DNA from: DATFRY01 sp963764695
GTDB taxonomy: Bacteria; Myxococcota_A; Polyangia; Haliangiales; Haliangiaceae
NCBI GenBank assembly: GCA_963764695.1
Contig: CAVXTW010000006.1
Span: 248,001 to 312,000, forward strand
DNA length: 64,000 nt
Direction: 5' to 3'
Position 1 is the first letter of the stretch. Each line of letters opens with the position of its first letter. The position numbers and the translations under genes are program-made. Below the pieces are notes generated by a model. That model was not told the DNA's origin. It did no database searches and saw nothing but the letters and a program-made list of their open reading frames with translations. This document shows, one piece after another, positions 47,649-57,011 of this stretch.

Positions 47649-49286
47649 ATGAGACCGAATCTGCGCGAGAGTCTTCTGGCGTCTGTCATCCTCGTGGCCG
47701 CTGCTTGCGGCGGAGGGAAGAAGGACGCCGAAAAGCCGCCCGGTGGCGAGATCCCCGGTGAGCAGGCGGAGGGCGCGGGCGACGAGCAGCGACTGCCGTC
47801 GATCCCGGACAAGCCGGCTCCGCTGCCGAACACGGTCCTCGGCGCGATCTCGGTCGGCGATCCGCAGGGCCAGCTGACCGCCATGGCGGCGTACGCCGAT
47901 GCGGTGCAGCCGGGCTTCGGGGCCATGCTGTCTCCGGCGCAGCTGGTGCAAGGCGCGGCCGCGATGGTGGGCGCACCCGGCCTCGACGGCGTCGATCTGT
48001 CGAAGCCCCTCCACATCATCCTGCTCGACCCGCAGAAGGGCGGCGGGCAGGCGCTGATGGTCGCGGCGGTGGCCGATCAGGGCAAGATGGCGGGCACGGT
48101 CGGCGGCGGCGCGGTCCTCCAGGTACACGGCGGTTACGCCGCCATCGGCACGGCCTCGGCGCTGCAGGCCGCATCGCCGTACGCGCTGTCGAACCTGGCG
48201 AAGACCACGCCGCCCAAGAACCCGCACGTCGTCATCTACATGACCCGCATCATGGAGTCGTTCGGTCCGCAGCTGGACGCCACGCTGCGCCAGTCGATGG
48301 GCGGCGATCCCAAGCCGGCCGAGAAGAAGGTGGCCGAGGGTCTGATCAAGACGCTGTCGTCGGTCGAGCGCATCGAGGGTGACCTCGAGGCGACAGGCCT
48401 GCTGGCCACCGCGTCGTTCGCGGTCCATCCGGTGCAGGGCTCGGGCCTGGCGCAGTGGAGCGGGCTGCAGAAGCCGAGCGACTACACGGTCGCGTCGCGC
48501 CTGCCGGCCGGTTCGTGGCTGATGGTGGCGGCCGGACGGATCGACTGGGGCCCGCTGCAGGGCTTCATGGCCGAGATGGCGAAGGCCGACGGCAAGCCGG
48601 AGATGGCCGAGTGGATGGGCGTGTTCGGCCAGGAGGTCGCGTTCGCGCTGCTCGCCAAGGAGGACAAGACCGTGCGCATGGCCGGTCTTGTCGCGGTCAC
48701 CGACGGCAAGAAGCTGGGCGAGCTCATCGCCGGCTACATCAAGCAGATGGCCACGCAGCCCAAGGCGATGGACTCGATGGAAGTGACGGCCAAGGCCAAC
48801 GCCTACCGCACGGGAGGCGCGGCGCTGCACGGCATCACCATCAAGCCGTCGGCGCAGACGTCGCCCGAGGAGAAGAAGGAGTTCGAGAAGGTCTTCGGCA
48901 AGGGCGGTATCAAGAGCTACTTCGGCCTGGCCGGCAGCTGGATGGTCTTCTCGCTCGACAAGGACAAGCCGGCCAAGGCCCTTGCCGCCAAGCTGGTGCA
49001 GAACTCGAAGTCCAAGCAGCCGAAGTCCACGCTGACGGCCACCTTCGAGAAGGCAGTGGCCGACTCCAAGACGCGCAACGAAAGCGGCGTCATGGTCTTC
49101 GACCTGTCAGCGGCCGCCCCTGACCCGGCAGCAGCCAAGGGGGCAGAGATCACCCTCGGCCTCGCCTTCGAGGGCCCGGTCATGCGCTCGCGCGTCACCA
49201 TCCCGCCGGCGACCCTGCGGTTCTTCGTGCAGCAGCAGATGCGAGGCTCGCAGCAGCCTCCCCCGCCGCCGCCGGCGAAGAAGTAG
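47649..49286 (+). CDS. Putative lipoprotein of unknown function
   Basis: A 545-residue secreted protein. The N-terminus MRPNLRESLLASVILVAAAC is a lipoprotein signal with the Cys at residue 20, then a Gly/Lys/Pro-rich linker. The body (about 65-520) shows repeated alternating segments such as LLDPQKGGGQALMVAAVADQ and FALLAKEDKTVRMAGLVAVT, somewhat like DUF3352-type proteins, and ends in a poly-Pro/Lys tail. GGAG lies 6 nt before the ATG. It lies 19 bp after the helicase and probably shares its transcript. The function is unknown. Confidence 0.75.
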   Translation: MRPNLRESLLASVILVAAACGGGKKDAEKPPGGEIPGEQAEGAGDEQRLPSIPDKPAPLPNTVLGAISVGDPQGQLTAMAAYADAVQPGFGAMLSPAQLVQGAAAMVGAPGLDGVDLSKPLHIILLDPQKGGGQALMVAAVADQGKMAGTVGGGAVLQVHGGYAAIGTASALQAASPYALSNLAKTTPPKNPHVVIYMTRIMESFGPQLDATLRQSMGGDPKPAEKKVAEGLIKTLSSVERIEGDLEATGLLATASFAVHPVQGSGLAQWSGLQKPSDYTVASRLPAGSWLMVAAGRIDWGPLQGFMAEMAKADGKPEMAEWMGVFGQEVAFALLAKEDKTVRMAGLVAVTDGKKLGELIAGYIKQMATQPKAMDSMEVTAKANAYRTGGAALHGITIKPSAQTSPEEKKEFEKVFGKGGIKSYFGLAGSWMVFSLDKDKPAKALAAKLVQNSKSKQPKSTLTATFEKAVADSKTRNESGVMVFDLSAAAPDPAAAKGAEITLGLAFEGPVMRSRVTIPPATLRFFVQQQMRGSQQPPPPPPAKK

Positions 49287-49296
49287 CCCAGCAACC

Positions 49297-49510
49297 TCGT
49301 CCACGTACTCGTACTCGTACTCGTGCGCGTGCACGTACTCGTGCACGTTTGGCTTTCCCCGATCTGGGTGTCCATCAGATCCGGAAAGCCCAGGAGTACG
49401 CGCACGCGCACGAGCACGCGCACGCGCACGAGTACGAGTACGAGTACGAGTACGAGTACGTGTACGTGTACGAGGATGAGGACGGGTGCTCGTACGTGTA
49501 CCGGGTGCTC
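49297..49510. repeat. Hexamer-repeat region folding into a giant hairpin, between convergent genes
   Basis: The left part repeats GTACTC and GTGCACG. A hairpin follows (GGCTTTCCCCGATCTG and CAGATCCGGAAAGCC around a 9-nt loop, about 49351-49390). The right part repeats GAGTAC, GCGCAC and GAGCAC, with five successive GAGTAC units. Left and right parts are largely complementary, so the whole spacer can fold back. Long stretches alternate purine and pyrimidine (GTACGTGCACGCGCAC-like), which favours Z-DNA. It separates the lipoprotein stop (49286) from the methyltransferase stop (49516). Confidence 0.85.
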
Positions 49511-49515
49511 GTACG

Positions 49516-50433
<918 letters not shown>

Positions 50434-50443
50434 TCTAGCGGGC

Positions 50444-51034
50444 GTGTCGGACGGGGGCTATTTCGCGCACGAGAGCGCGGTGGTGGACGCGGGCGCGCAG
50501 GTGGGCGATGGGACGCGGATCTGGCACTTCGCGCACGTGTGCGCCGGGGCGGTGATCGGCCGCGACTGCGTGATCGGGCAGGGCTGCTACATCGCCGGCG
50601 TGCGCATCGGCGACCGGGTGCGCATCCAGAACCACGTCTCTGTCTACGACGGAGTCACCCTCGAGGAGGGAGTCTTCCTCGGCCCATCCTGCGTCTTCAC
50701 CAACGTGATGAACCCGCGCGCCGAGGTCAGCCGCAAGCACGAGTACCGGCCGACCCTGGTGCGGCGCGGCGCGAGCATCGGCGCCAACGCGACCATCGTG
50801 TGCGGCGTGACCATCGGCGAGTACGCGTTCGTCGGCGCCGGCGCGGTGGTGCGCAGCGACGTGCCGGCGTATGCGCTCGTCGTCGGCGTCCCGGCCCGGC
50901 CGGTCGGCTGGATGTGCGCGTGCGGCGCGCGCCTCGCCGTCGGTGATGGGGCAGCCGGGCGCAGCGTCTGCGGCGAGTGCGGCCTCGCCTATCTCGTGTC
51001 GCCGGGTCGCGTGGAGCCGGACCGCGGCCCGTAG
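50444..51034 (+). CDS. Hexapeptide-repeat N-acetyltransferase (WbpD/WlbB-like)
   Basis: Left-handed beta-helix acyltransferase of 196 residues, related to enzymes that N-acetylate the 3-amino group of UDP-2-acetamido-3-amino-uronic acids. Repeats such as VDAGAQVGDGTRIWHFAHV, GCYIAGVRIGDRVRIQNHVS and IGANATIVCGVTIGEYAFVG are clear; FTNVMNPRAEVSRKHEYRPT is characteristic. A C-terminal CxC...CxxC zinc ribbon (CACGARL, CGECGLAY) follows. The GTG at 50444 starts exactly at SDGGYFAHESAV. Its usual partner, a DegT aminotransferase, lies 3.8 kb away. It overlaps the convergent hypothetical gene by 46 nt. Confidence 0.85.
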   Translation: MSDGGYFAHESAVVDAGAQVGDGTRIWHFAHVCAGAVIGRDCVIGQGCYIAGVRIGDRVRIQNHVSVYDGVTLEEGVFLGPSCVFTNVMNPRAEVSRKHEYRPTLVRRGASIGANATIVCGVTIGEYAFVGAGAVVRSDVPAYALVVGVPARPVGWMCACGARLAVGDGAAGRSVCGECGLAYLVSPGRVEPDRGP

Positions 51035-52026
51035 TGGGCGCGGATCCGGTGCCAGAGATCGATCGGGTCGAAGCCGAGCAGCGCGAACGGGTGAGCCCCG
51101 CTGCTCTTGAGCCGCTCCTGCGCCGACTGGGCCAGGCCGGCCGCCCTGCGCCGGGCCGACGACGGGACCAGGCGAGCCAGGTTGCGCGCGCTGCGCGTGG
51201 CGAAGGCGGCGATCTGGGCGCCGCCGAGCAGACCGCGCAGCCAGGCCGGCGCCGGATCGAACACCAGGCGCCCGGCCGCCATCTCCCTGGCGATCTGATC
51301 GCCCGGCCCGACCAGGATCCGCTGCCACGCCGCGCGGTCGACGAACAGCCCGATCGACGGCGGCGCGTAGCGCTCCTCGACCAGGGACAGGAGGCGCCCG
51401 GTCTGGGCTCGCCACGAGCGAGCCAGCGCCGGTCCGGGCAGCGCGTCCTCGAGCCCCAGATGGGTCGTGACCAGCGAGATGTCGCCGTCCTCGACGACGG
51501 CGATGACCGAGGCATGCACCTCGGGCGGCCGCGCATCGAACACGTAGGCCAGGAGCGCGCTTCCGTCCGGGACCAGGAGCTCGAAGGTGCGCTGGAGAGG
51601 CTCGGAGGCCAGCGGCGGGATGAGATCGAGGAGCCCCGGCTCGAGCCAGATGCCGGCCCGGTTCACCCGCTTGAACGCGCGCAGCATCGTGAGGCACTGA
51701 GCCGGGTAGTCGTCCTCGAAGCGCAGGCTGCGCTCGATGTCGGCGAGCAGACGGCCGAGCGCCCCGGTCTCGACGACGATGAGCAGCCCGGTGCCGAGCT
51801 TTCGCCGCGCGGCGGCCAGGTCGGACGGATGCACGCCGCGCAGGCCGATCGACGCGGCATCGATCGACCCTCGGCCGGTTCGCACCGCGTGGACGGGCCG
51901 GTGCGCCTTGTTGACGAACACCAGCGTCCAGTCCGGCTCGTCGAGGCCGGGCGGCCGGAAGAGATCGAGCCAGGCGGCCAGGTGCCGACCATCCAGGTCG
52001 ACAACGTCCAGGTTTCGGTTCAGCAC
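50989..52026 (-). CDS. Hypothetical protein
   Basis: No family is recognised. The 345-residue product has a coherent amino-acid pattern over its whole length: VVDLDGRHLAAWLDLFRPPG, TLVFVNKAHRPVHAVRTGRG, LIVVETGALGRLLADIERSL, VIAVVEDGDISLVTTHLGLE. It ends in a basic helix-rich part and shows no signal peptide or TM helix. It looks like a soluble alpha/beta protein, perhaps enzymatic. It lies within the polysaccharide region but has no visible catalytic motif. Confidence 0.6.
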   Translation of the reverse strand: MLNRNLDVVDLDGRHLAAWLDLFRPPGLDEPDWTLVFVNKAHRPVHAVRTGRGSIDAASIGLRGVHPSDLAAARRKLGTGLLIVVETGALGRLLADIERSLRFEDDYPAQCLTMLRAFKRVNRAGIWLEPGLLDLIPPLASEPLQRTFELLVPDGSALLAYVFDARPPEVHASVIAVVEDGDISLVTTHLGLEDALPGPALARSWRAQTGRLLSLVEERYAPPSIGLFVDRAAWQRILVGPGDQIAREMAAGRLVFDPAPAWLRGLLGGAQIAAFATRSARNLARLVPSSARRRAAGLAQSAQERLKSSGAHPFALLGFDPIDLWHRIRAHYGPRSGSTRPGDTR

Positions 52027-52185
52027 GTCGTCATCACGTCGTCAGGCGCGCGGCTCGTACCTCTCGGCGTCGGCGGGAGATCTCATCGCGCTGGCCCGAT
52101 CCTATCGGTCGCGACGACTCCGGTCCATCGGCGTGGGAGCAGGTCGCCCCGGGCCTGCCGCTCGCCAGCACGCGGAAGCCATCAT

Positions 52186-54130
52186 TCAGGACGTGCGGTC
52201 GGTGTCCGCAGCTTCCAGCGCAAACAGCCGCACGGCGTGGGGAGCGATGTCGATGCGGACGGCGCCACCGTTGACCGAGAGGAGGTCGCCGGCGTCCAGA
52301 TCGCGCAGGACGGTGCCGCCGGGTGCGTCCATGCGGGCGTGCGCCTGCTTTCCGGTCGGGTTGCCCACAGCAGCGGCGCGCTCGGTTCCAGAGGCGTCCT
52401 CGAACACCGACAGGTGCAGGGGCGACGCGATGCGCCAGTCTCCGGCGCCGCCGGCCGCGCTGGCCAGGTCGTCGGCCAGGCCGTCGATGTCGTCGAGCGA
52501 GCCGACGCGCATCAGGCCGAGGTGCCCGGGGATCCGGACATCGTCGCCCAGCGGTCGATCGCGCTCGTCCCGCCCGGGCCGCGACGGGCCGGCGATGATC
52601 TGGGCGCCGCGCTCGGCGGCCGCGCGCAGCCGCAGCCACAGGGCCCGGTCCACTCGATCGAGAGTCGGCGCGATGAACAGCGCGTGCTCCCGCCAGACCT
52701 CGTCGGGCGCCTCCTCGTCGATGATCGCGAACGGCACGCCGGCGCGATCGAGCGCGGAGAAGGTCGCGTCCAGCCACCGACGGTGCAGCGCAGGGGCAGG
52801 ATCGCGCCCGAGCGCGGCGGCGCCTTCCGGGCCGAGGTGGCGGGTCAAAAGCTCGGCCACGACCGGAGACAGCGGATCGACGAGCGATGACGCGATGGCG
52901 AAGCGAGACTCGGCGCGGCTCATCACCACGGCCGCGCGCGTCCGGCGCCGCAGCCCGGTCCAGCCCACCTCTCGCAGCGACGCGAGCAGCCGGCTCAGCC
53001 ACTCGGCGGGCGGTCGCAGCTGGCCCTGCACGGTGACCGGGGCGCCGTACCAGCGATCGCGGTCGACAACCATGAAGAAGCCGAGCCCGCGCGCGCCGCC
53101 GGCCAGGATGCCGGCCGTGACGCTGGCCTGGTCGGCGGCCGACATGGGAGGCAGCCACGGCGGGCCGCCCACGCCCACCTCGCTCGCGATCGGCACCGGA
53201 TGGCCGCTGCCGCCCAGGTACAGCGCGCGCAACCTGACCTCGCTGTAGTCGCGCGCCAGGTGATAGAAGTCGAGACCGGCAGGCCCACCGGCCGCGCGCG
53301 CGGCGGCCGGCAGGTGAACCAGCGCGGGCGGCGACGGCGGCGCGTTGGTCGTCCGCGCGATGTCGGCCAGCCCGGCCTCGTCGAGCACGCCGCGCACCCA
53401 GGCCAGCGCGCGCTCGGTGTAGACCTCCTTGAAGCGCACCCATTCGACGCAGCGGCCGGCGTCGGCGGCGTCCCATGCGCGCGGCGCCTCCACATCGCCG
53501 GCGTGCTCGCGCCACCAGGCCAGCGAGTCGGCGTGATAGTCGTGGTCGTAGGCGCCCAGGCGGAAGAACATCTGGGCCTCGTTGTCGACCTGGAACGCGG
53601 CGACCGGGCCGCCCGGGAACAGGTGCTTGCCGGCCATCTCGCCGAACGCGCGCAGCCACGTCCCGGCCGCTTCCTGGAACGCGCGCGACGCGTACGACGG
53701 AACCGGGAACATGTGAGGAGGGGCCGGCATCCACACCGGCGTGTCGGCGGCGGTGCGCGCCTGCACCGCAGGGTCGCGCAGCACGCGCTCCGGGTAGCCG
53801 AAGTGGGTCAGTTCCGCGTTGATGTGCGGTCCCGGCTTGAGCACCGCAAGCATGCCCGCGCGCTCCACCTCGGCCAGGAAGGCGGGCAGGTCTCTCCCGC
53901 CGGTCCAGTCGAAGCGATCGGGCGAGCTCTCGTGCACGCTCCACGGGACATAGGTTGAACACCAGCTCGAAGCCGAGCCCGCGGATCGCGGCCAGGCACG
54001 CCGCCCACGACGCGCGCGGCACCCGCCAGTAGTGCAGCTCGGCGGTGAAGAAGTCGACCTCGCGCTCACCCTCGGGCGCGCGCAGGCTCAGCCCGCGGGC
54101 GCTGAACCAGGAGCGTGGACGTGCTTCCAC
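52186..54130 (-). CDS. Glycoside hydrolase family 35 (beta-galactosidase-like), frameshifted
   Basis: About 647 residues once corrected. The N-terminus FFTAELHYWRVPRASWAACL joins YVPWSVHESSPDRFDWTGGR, GPHINAELTHFGYPERVL and the acid/base motif AAFQVDNEAQMFF, a GH35 (beta/alpha)8 barrel that removes beta-galactosyl residues. A later SEVGVGGPPW may carry the nucleophile Glu. The frame breaks at 53955-53956: removing one A from TTC-A-ACC gives LVFTYVPW, the exact family spacing. The length is 1 mod 3. The start is GTG 54130, overlapping the Nudix gene by 43 nt. No signal peptide is seen. Confidence 0.82.
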
Positions 54131-54813
54131 GTGGAGTCCTCGAACCTGAACCGGCTCGGCCCGCTGGCCAGGAGGTGGTCGGGAGGGATGGGGAGCGCCG
54201 CGCCCTGCCCGCGCGATTCGTACTCGGGATCCCACGGCAGGAGCAGGACCAGCCCCGACGGATCCGGGCACGCGCGCGGCAGGATCGCGTACGGAGCGGC
54301 GGCCCGCTCGGCGCACAGCGCGTGCAGCGCATCGAGCCCGCGCCGCGCTGCCGGCGCGATCTCGAAGAACGTGCGGATCTGCGGCGGCGGCAGGCGCAGC
54401 TCGCCGGCGCGGGCCAGCGCCTCGTCGGGCGCGACCCACATCGCGTCCTCGATCTCGCGCGGGTCGGTCGTGATCGTCTGCGCGCGCGGCAGCGACGCGA
54501 CGAAGAAGCGAGCCGAGTAGCGGCGCGGCTCGATGGACGGCGTGATCCAGTGGGCGAAGTACGCGAGGCCGTCGAGATCCGGCAGGGTCACGCCGGCCTC
54601 CTCGGCCAGCTCGCGCGCGGCGGTCGCGCGCAGGTCGTCCTCGCCGGGCTCCGCGATGCCGCCGGGGAAGACATACGCGCCCGACATGAACGACGCCTTG
54701 CGGTGGCGCCGCACCAGCAGCACGTCGAGGCCCGCTCCGCTCTCGGATGCGCGAACCAGGATGACGGCGGCCGAATCGCGGGGCTCCGCACCGCCGGGCG
54801 TACCGGGAGACAT
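54088..54813 (-). CDS. Nudix hydrolase family protein
   Basis: A 241-residue protein starting with AAVILVRASESGAGLDVLLV and carrying the Nudix box GGIAEPGEDDLRATAARELAEEAGV in which the REx2EE core is ARELAEEAG (about residues 60-68). YFAHWITPSIEPRRYSARFF and an extra C-terminal domain of about 110 residues resemble CoA-pyrophosphatase/NUDT19-like members. The substrate is unknown. The ATG at 54813 lies 7 nt from a TACCAT -10, suggesting a leaderless mRNA. It overlaps the GH35 gene. Confidence 0.85.
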   Translation of the reverse strand: MSPGTPGGAEPRDSAAVILVRASESGAGLDVLLVRRHRKASFMSGAYVFPGGIAEPGEDDLRATAARELAEEAGVTLPDLDGLAYFAHWITPSIEPRRYSARFFVASLPRAQTITTDPREIEDAMWVAPDEALARAGELRLPPPQIRTFFEIAPAARRGLDALHALCAERAAAPYAILPRACPDPSGLVLLLPWDPEYESRGQGAALPIPPDHLLASGPSRFRFEDSTWKHVHAPGSAPAG

Positions 54814-54837
54814 GCGCGCAATGGTACATTGCATCGC
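54814..54837. promoter_or_regulatory. Ultra-compact bidirectional promoter with overlapping -10 elements
   Basis: Only 24 bp separate two divergent ATG codons. The core AATGGTACATT reads TACATT on the plus strand (54825-54830) and TACCAT on the minus strand (54826-54821). Each hexamer is exactly 7 nt before its own ATG, so both genes would start at or next to their start codon. Any -35 elements would lie inside the opposite coding sequences. Confidence 0.55.
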
Positions 54838-55968
54838 ATGAGGATGTTCGGCTCCGCCACGGGGGATGGCGGGGGCGGCCCGCCAGCCGCCATGCGGCGC
54901 GTGTCGATGCGCGATCTGGCGGCCGAGCACGCATCGCTGCGGCCGCAGCTGGACGCCGCCCTGCGCCGCGTGCTCGACTCCGGCCAGTTCATCGGCGGCC
55001 CCGAGGTGGAGGCCTTCGAGCGCGAGCTGGCCGCGGCGCTGGGCTGCGCGCACGCCATCGGCGTCTCGTCCGGCACCGACGCTCTCCTGGTCACCCTCAT
55101 GGCGCTCGGCGTCGGCCCCGGCGACGAGGTGGTGACCACGCCGTTCTCGTTCTTCGCCACCGCCGGTGCGATCGCGCGGCTGGGCGCGCGCCCGGTGTTC
55201 GCGGACGTCGATCCGACGACCCTGAACCTGGACGCCGCGGCCGCCACGGCGGCGGTGACCGGTCGCACCCGCGCGATCCTGCCGGTCAACCTCTACGGCG
55301 CGCTGGCCGAGCTGCCGGATGCGCCGGTCCCGATCGTCGAGGACGCCGCCCAGTCGATCGGCGCGTCGCCGCCGCGTGCGGCAGCCGCGACCCTGTCCTT
55401 CTTCCCGTCCAAGAACCTGGGCGCGCTTGGCGACGCCGGCGCCGTGCTGACCTCCGACGCCGCGCTGGCCGATCGCATCGCGCTCCTGCGCAGCCACGGC
55501 GCGCGGCCCAAGTATCACAACCTCGCCGTCGGTGGAAACTTCCGCCTCGACGCCCTCCAGGCCGCCTTCCTGCGAGTGAAGCTGCCGCACCTCGCGGCGT
55601 GGACGGCGTCTCGGCGCGACACGGCAGCCCGCTACCGCGACCTGTTCGCCGCGGCCCCGGACCTGGCGGATCACCTCGCGCTCCTGCGCGACTCTCCAGC
55701 CCACGTCTACCATCACTTCGTCATCCGCGCGCGCGACCGCGACGGACTGCGACGGCACCTGGCGGGTGCCGGCATCGCCACCGAGGTCTACTACCCGAGC
55801 CCGCTCCACCTCCAGCCCTGCTTCGCCGAGCTCGGCTACCAGCTCGGCGCCCTGCCGTCCGCCGAGGCAGCCGCTGCCGACGCGCTGGCCATCCCGATCG
55901 ACCCGTCGATCACCGCGGCGGATCAGGAATACGTGGTCGACCGCATTGCCGCGTACTACCGGCGCTGA
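54838..55968 (+). CDS. DegT/DnrJ/EryC1/StrS-family sugar aminotransferase
   Basis: A PLP enzyme of 376 residues that transaminates keto-sugar nucleotides. Typical segments are SGQFIGGPEVEAFERELAAA, GVSSGTDALLVTLMALGVGP, TPFSFFATAGAIARLGARPV, EDAAQSIGAS, FFPSKNLGALGDAGAVLTSD with the PLP Lys (about residue 190), and GNFRLDALQAAFLRVKLPHL. With the nearby hexapeptide N-acetyltransferase it would make a 3-acetamido sugar (WbpE-WbpD type); that pairing is inferred. ATG 54838 is 7 nt after TACATT. Confidence 0.93.
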   Translation: MRMFGSATGDGGGGPPAAMRRVSMRDLAAEHASLRPQLDAALRRVLDSGQFIGGPEVEAFERELAAALGCAHAIGVSSGTDALLVTLMALGVGPGDEVVTTPFSFFATAGAIARLGARPVFADVDPTTLNLDAAAATAAVTGRTRAILPVNLYGALAELPDAPVPIVEDAAQSIGASPPRAAAATLSFFPSKNLGALGDAGAVLTSDAALADRIALLRSHGARPKYHNLAVGGNFRLDALQAAFLRVKLPHLAAWTASRRDTAARYRDLFAAAPDLADHLALLRDSPAHVYHHFVIRARDRDGLRRHLAGAGIATEVYYPSPLHLQPCFAELGYQLGALPSAEAAAADALAIPIDPSITAADQEYVVDRIAAYYRR

Positions 55969-56010
55969 GGCAGCGGTCAGCCGATCAGGCCGCGGATCGG
56001 GCCGCCGGCC

Positions 56011-56985
56011 TCACGGGCGGAGCGCGTCCGCCACCTCGCCCGGTGTCGGCGGCGCATCGCTCTGGCGCCAGGTCGCGCGCGTGTCCTCGCTGGTCTCGTC
56101 GTGGCCGTCCTCGCCGTTGCCGCCGCCCTGCGCCTCGTCCTGGCCCTCCAGCGCGATGCGGCCGTAGGAGCCGCCGTTGCCGGCGCGGAAGCTCATCGGC
56201 TCCATGTCGGCGGCGTCGTCGGCGTACGGCGTGGCCGTGGCGTCGCCGTCGGGACCGTTGACCGCCACGGCCGACTTGTCGGGCAGCTGATTGTCCGCGC
56301 CGGTCGGCGTCTCGTTGCCCACGAACACGATGTCGACGTCGGTCACCAGGTCGCTGGCCTCGTCCCACCGGAACAGCACGACAGGCTCTCCGCTGTCGGT
56401 GATGTCCATCGTCCTGCTGCCATCGGCAACCGACTCCATCTCCTCCGCGACGGAAGGGCTGCCCGGCACCAGCGTGTAGTCCGGGTCGCTGTCGAACCGG
56501 TTGCGGTAGCCGTCCTCGTCCACCGCCACGACGATGACCTGGCCGGCTGCCATCACGGCGCCGGCCGGGAAGCGGAGGATGGCATCGCCGTTGCCGACCG
56601 GGACCTCCGCGTCCGCCCCGGGCAGAACGGCGTACTGCGGATCGTCGGTCAGGTAGTAGTCGGCCAGCGACACCGTCACATCGAGCGGGTTGTAGATCTC
56701 GATGAACTCCTCCGGGGTGGGCTGGGTCTTCACCTCGGTCAGCAACAGATGTCCGGCCGGCTCGGGCGGCGGCCCGTCCGGAACCGAGCTATCGGGGGGC
56801 ACGGCGGCGTCCGGGAGCGGCGGCGCCGAATCGGTCACGCCCGGGCCCGCGTCGACGTCGTCCTCTCCGTCGGTGAAGGCGTCACCGCTCGGCTCGAACG
56901 AGCAGGCGGCGAGATGGAGCGCCACGGCCACGGCGCCGGTCGCGAATGCCCCCGTCCGTCGCCCTCTGTACCCGGATGCTCGCAC
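56011..56985 (-). CDS. Lamin-tail-domain (LTD) lipoprotein
   Basis: A 324-residue surface lipoprotein. The N-terminal Arg-rich start and hydrophobic stretch end at the lipobox LAAC (ALHLAACSFEPSG, Cys near residue 31), followed by an acidic Asp/Pro-rich linker of the kind common in myxobacterial lipoproteins. A bacterial lamin-tail domain follows (LLLTEVKTQPTPEEFIEIYN, then VSLADYYLTDD). The start is a GTG at 56985. It lies 26 bp after the WbpM-type gene, so it may be co-transcribed. The function is unknown; LTD domains are often attached to secreted nucleases and adhesive proteins. Confidence 0.8.
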   Translation of the reverse strand: MRASGYRGRRTGAFATGAVAVALHLAACSFEPSGDAFTDGEDDVDAGPGVTDSAPPLPDAAVPPDSSVPDGPPPEPAGHLLLTEVKTQPTPEEFIEIYNPLDVTVSLADYYLTDDPQYAVLPGADAEVPVGNGDAILRFPAGAVMAAGQVIVVAVDEDGYRNRFDSDPDYTLVPGSPSVAEEMESVADGSRTMDITDSGEPVVLFRWDEASDLVTDVDIVFVGNETPTGADNQLPDKSAVAVNGPDGDATATPYADDAADMEPMSFRAGNGGSYGRIALEGQDEAQGGGNGEDGHDETSEDTRATWRQSDAPPTPGEVADALRP

Positions 56986-57011
56986 GCGCTCGTGACGCCG
57001 TCGTCGAAGCT

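Noticed and set aside
52034..54934. A 966-residue minus-strand frame across the GH35 and Nudix genes
   Set aside because: Only a short part near 53,960-54,130 is the true GH35 N-terminus; the rest is out of frame with both conserved genes.
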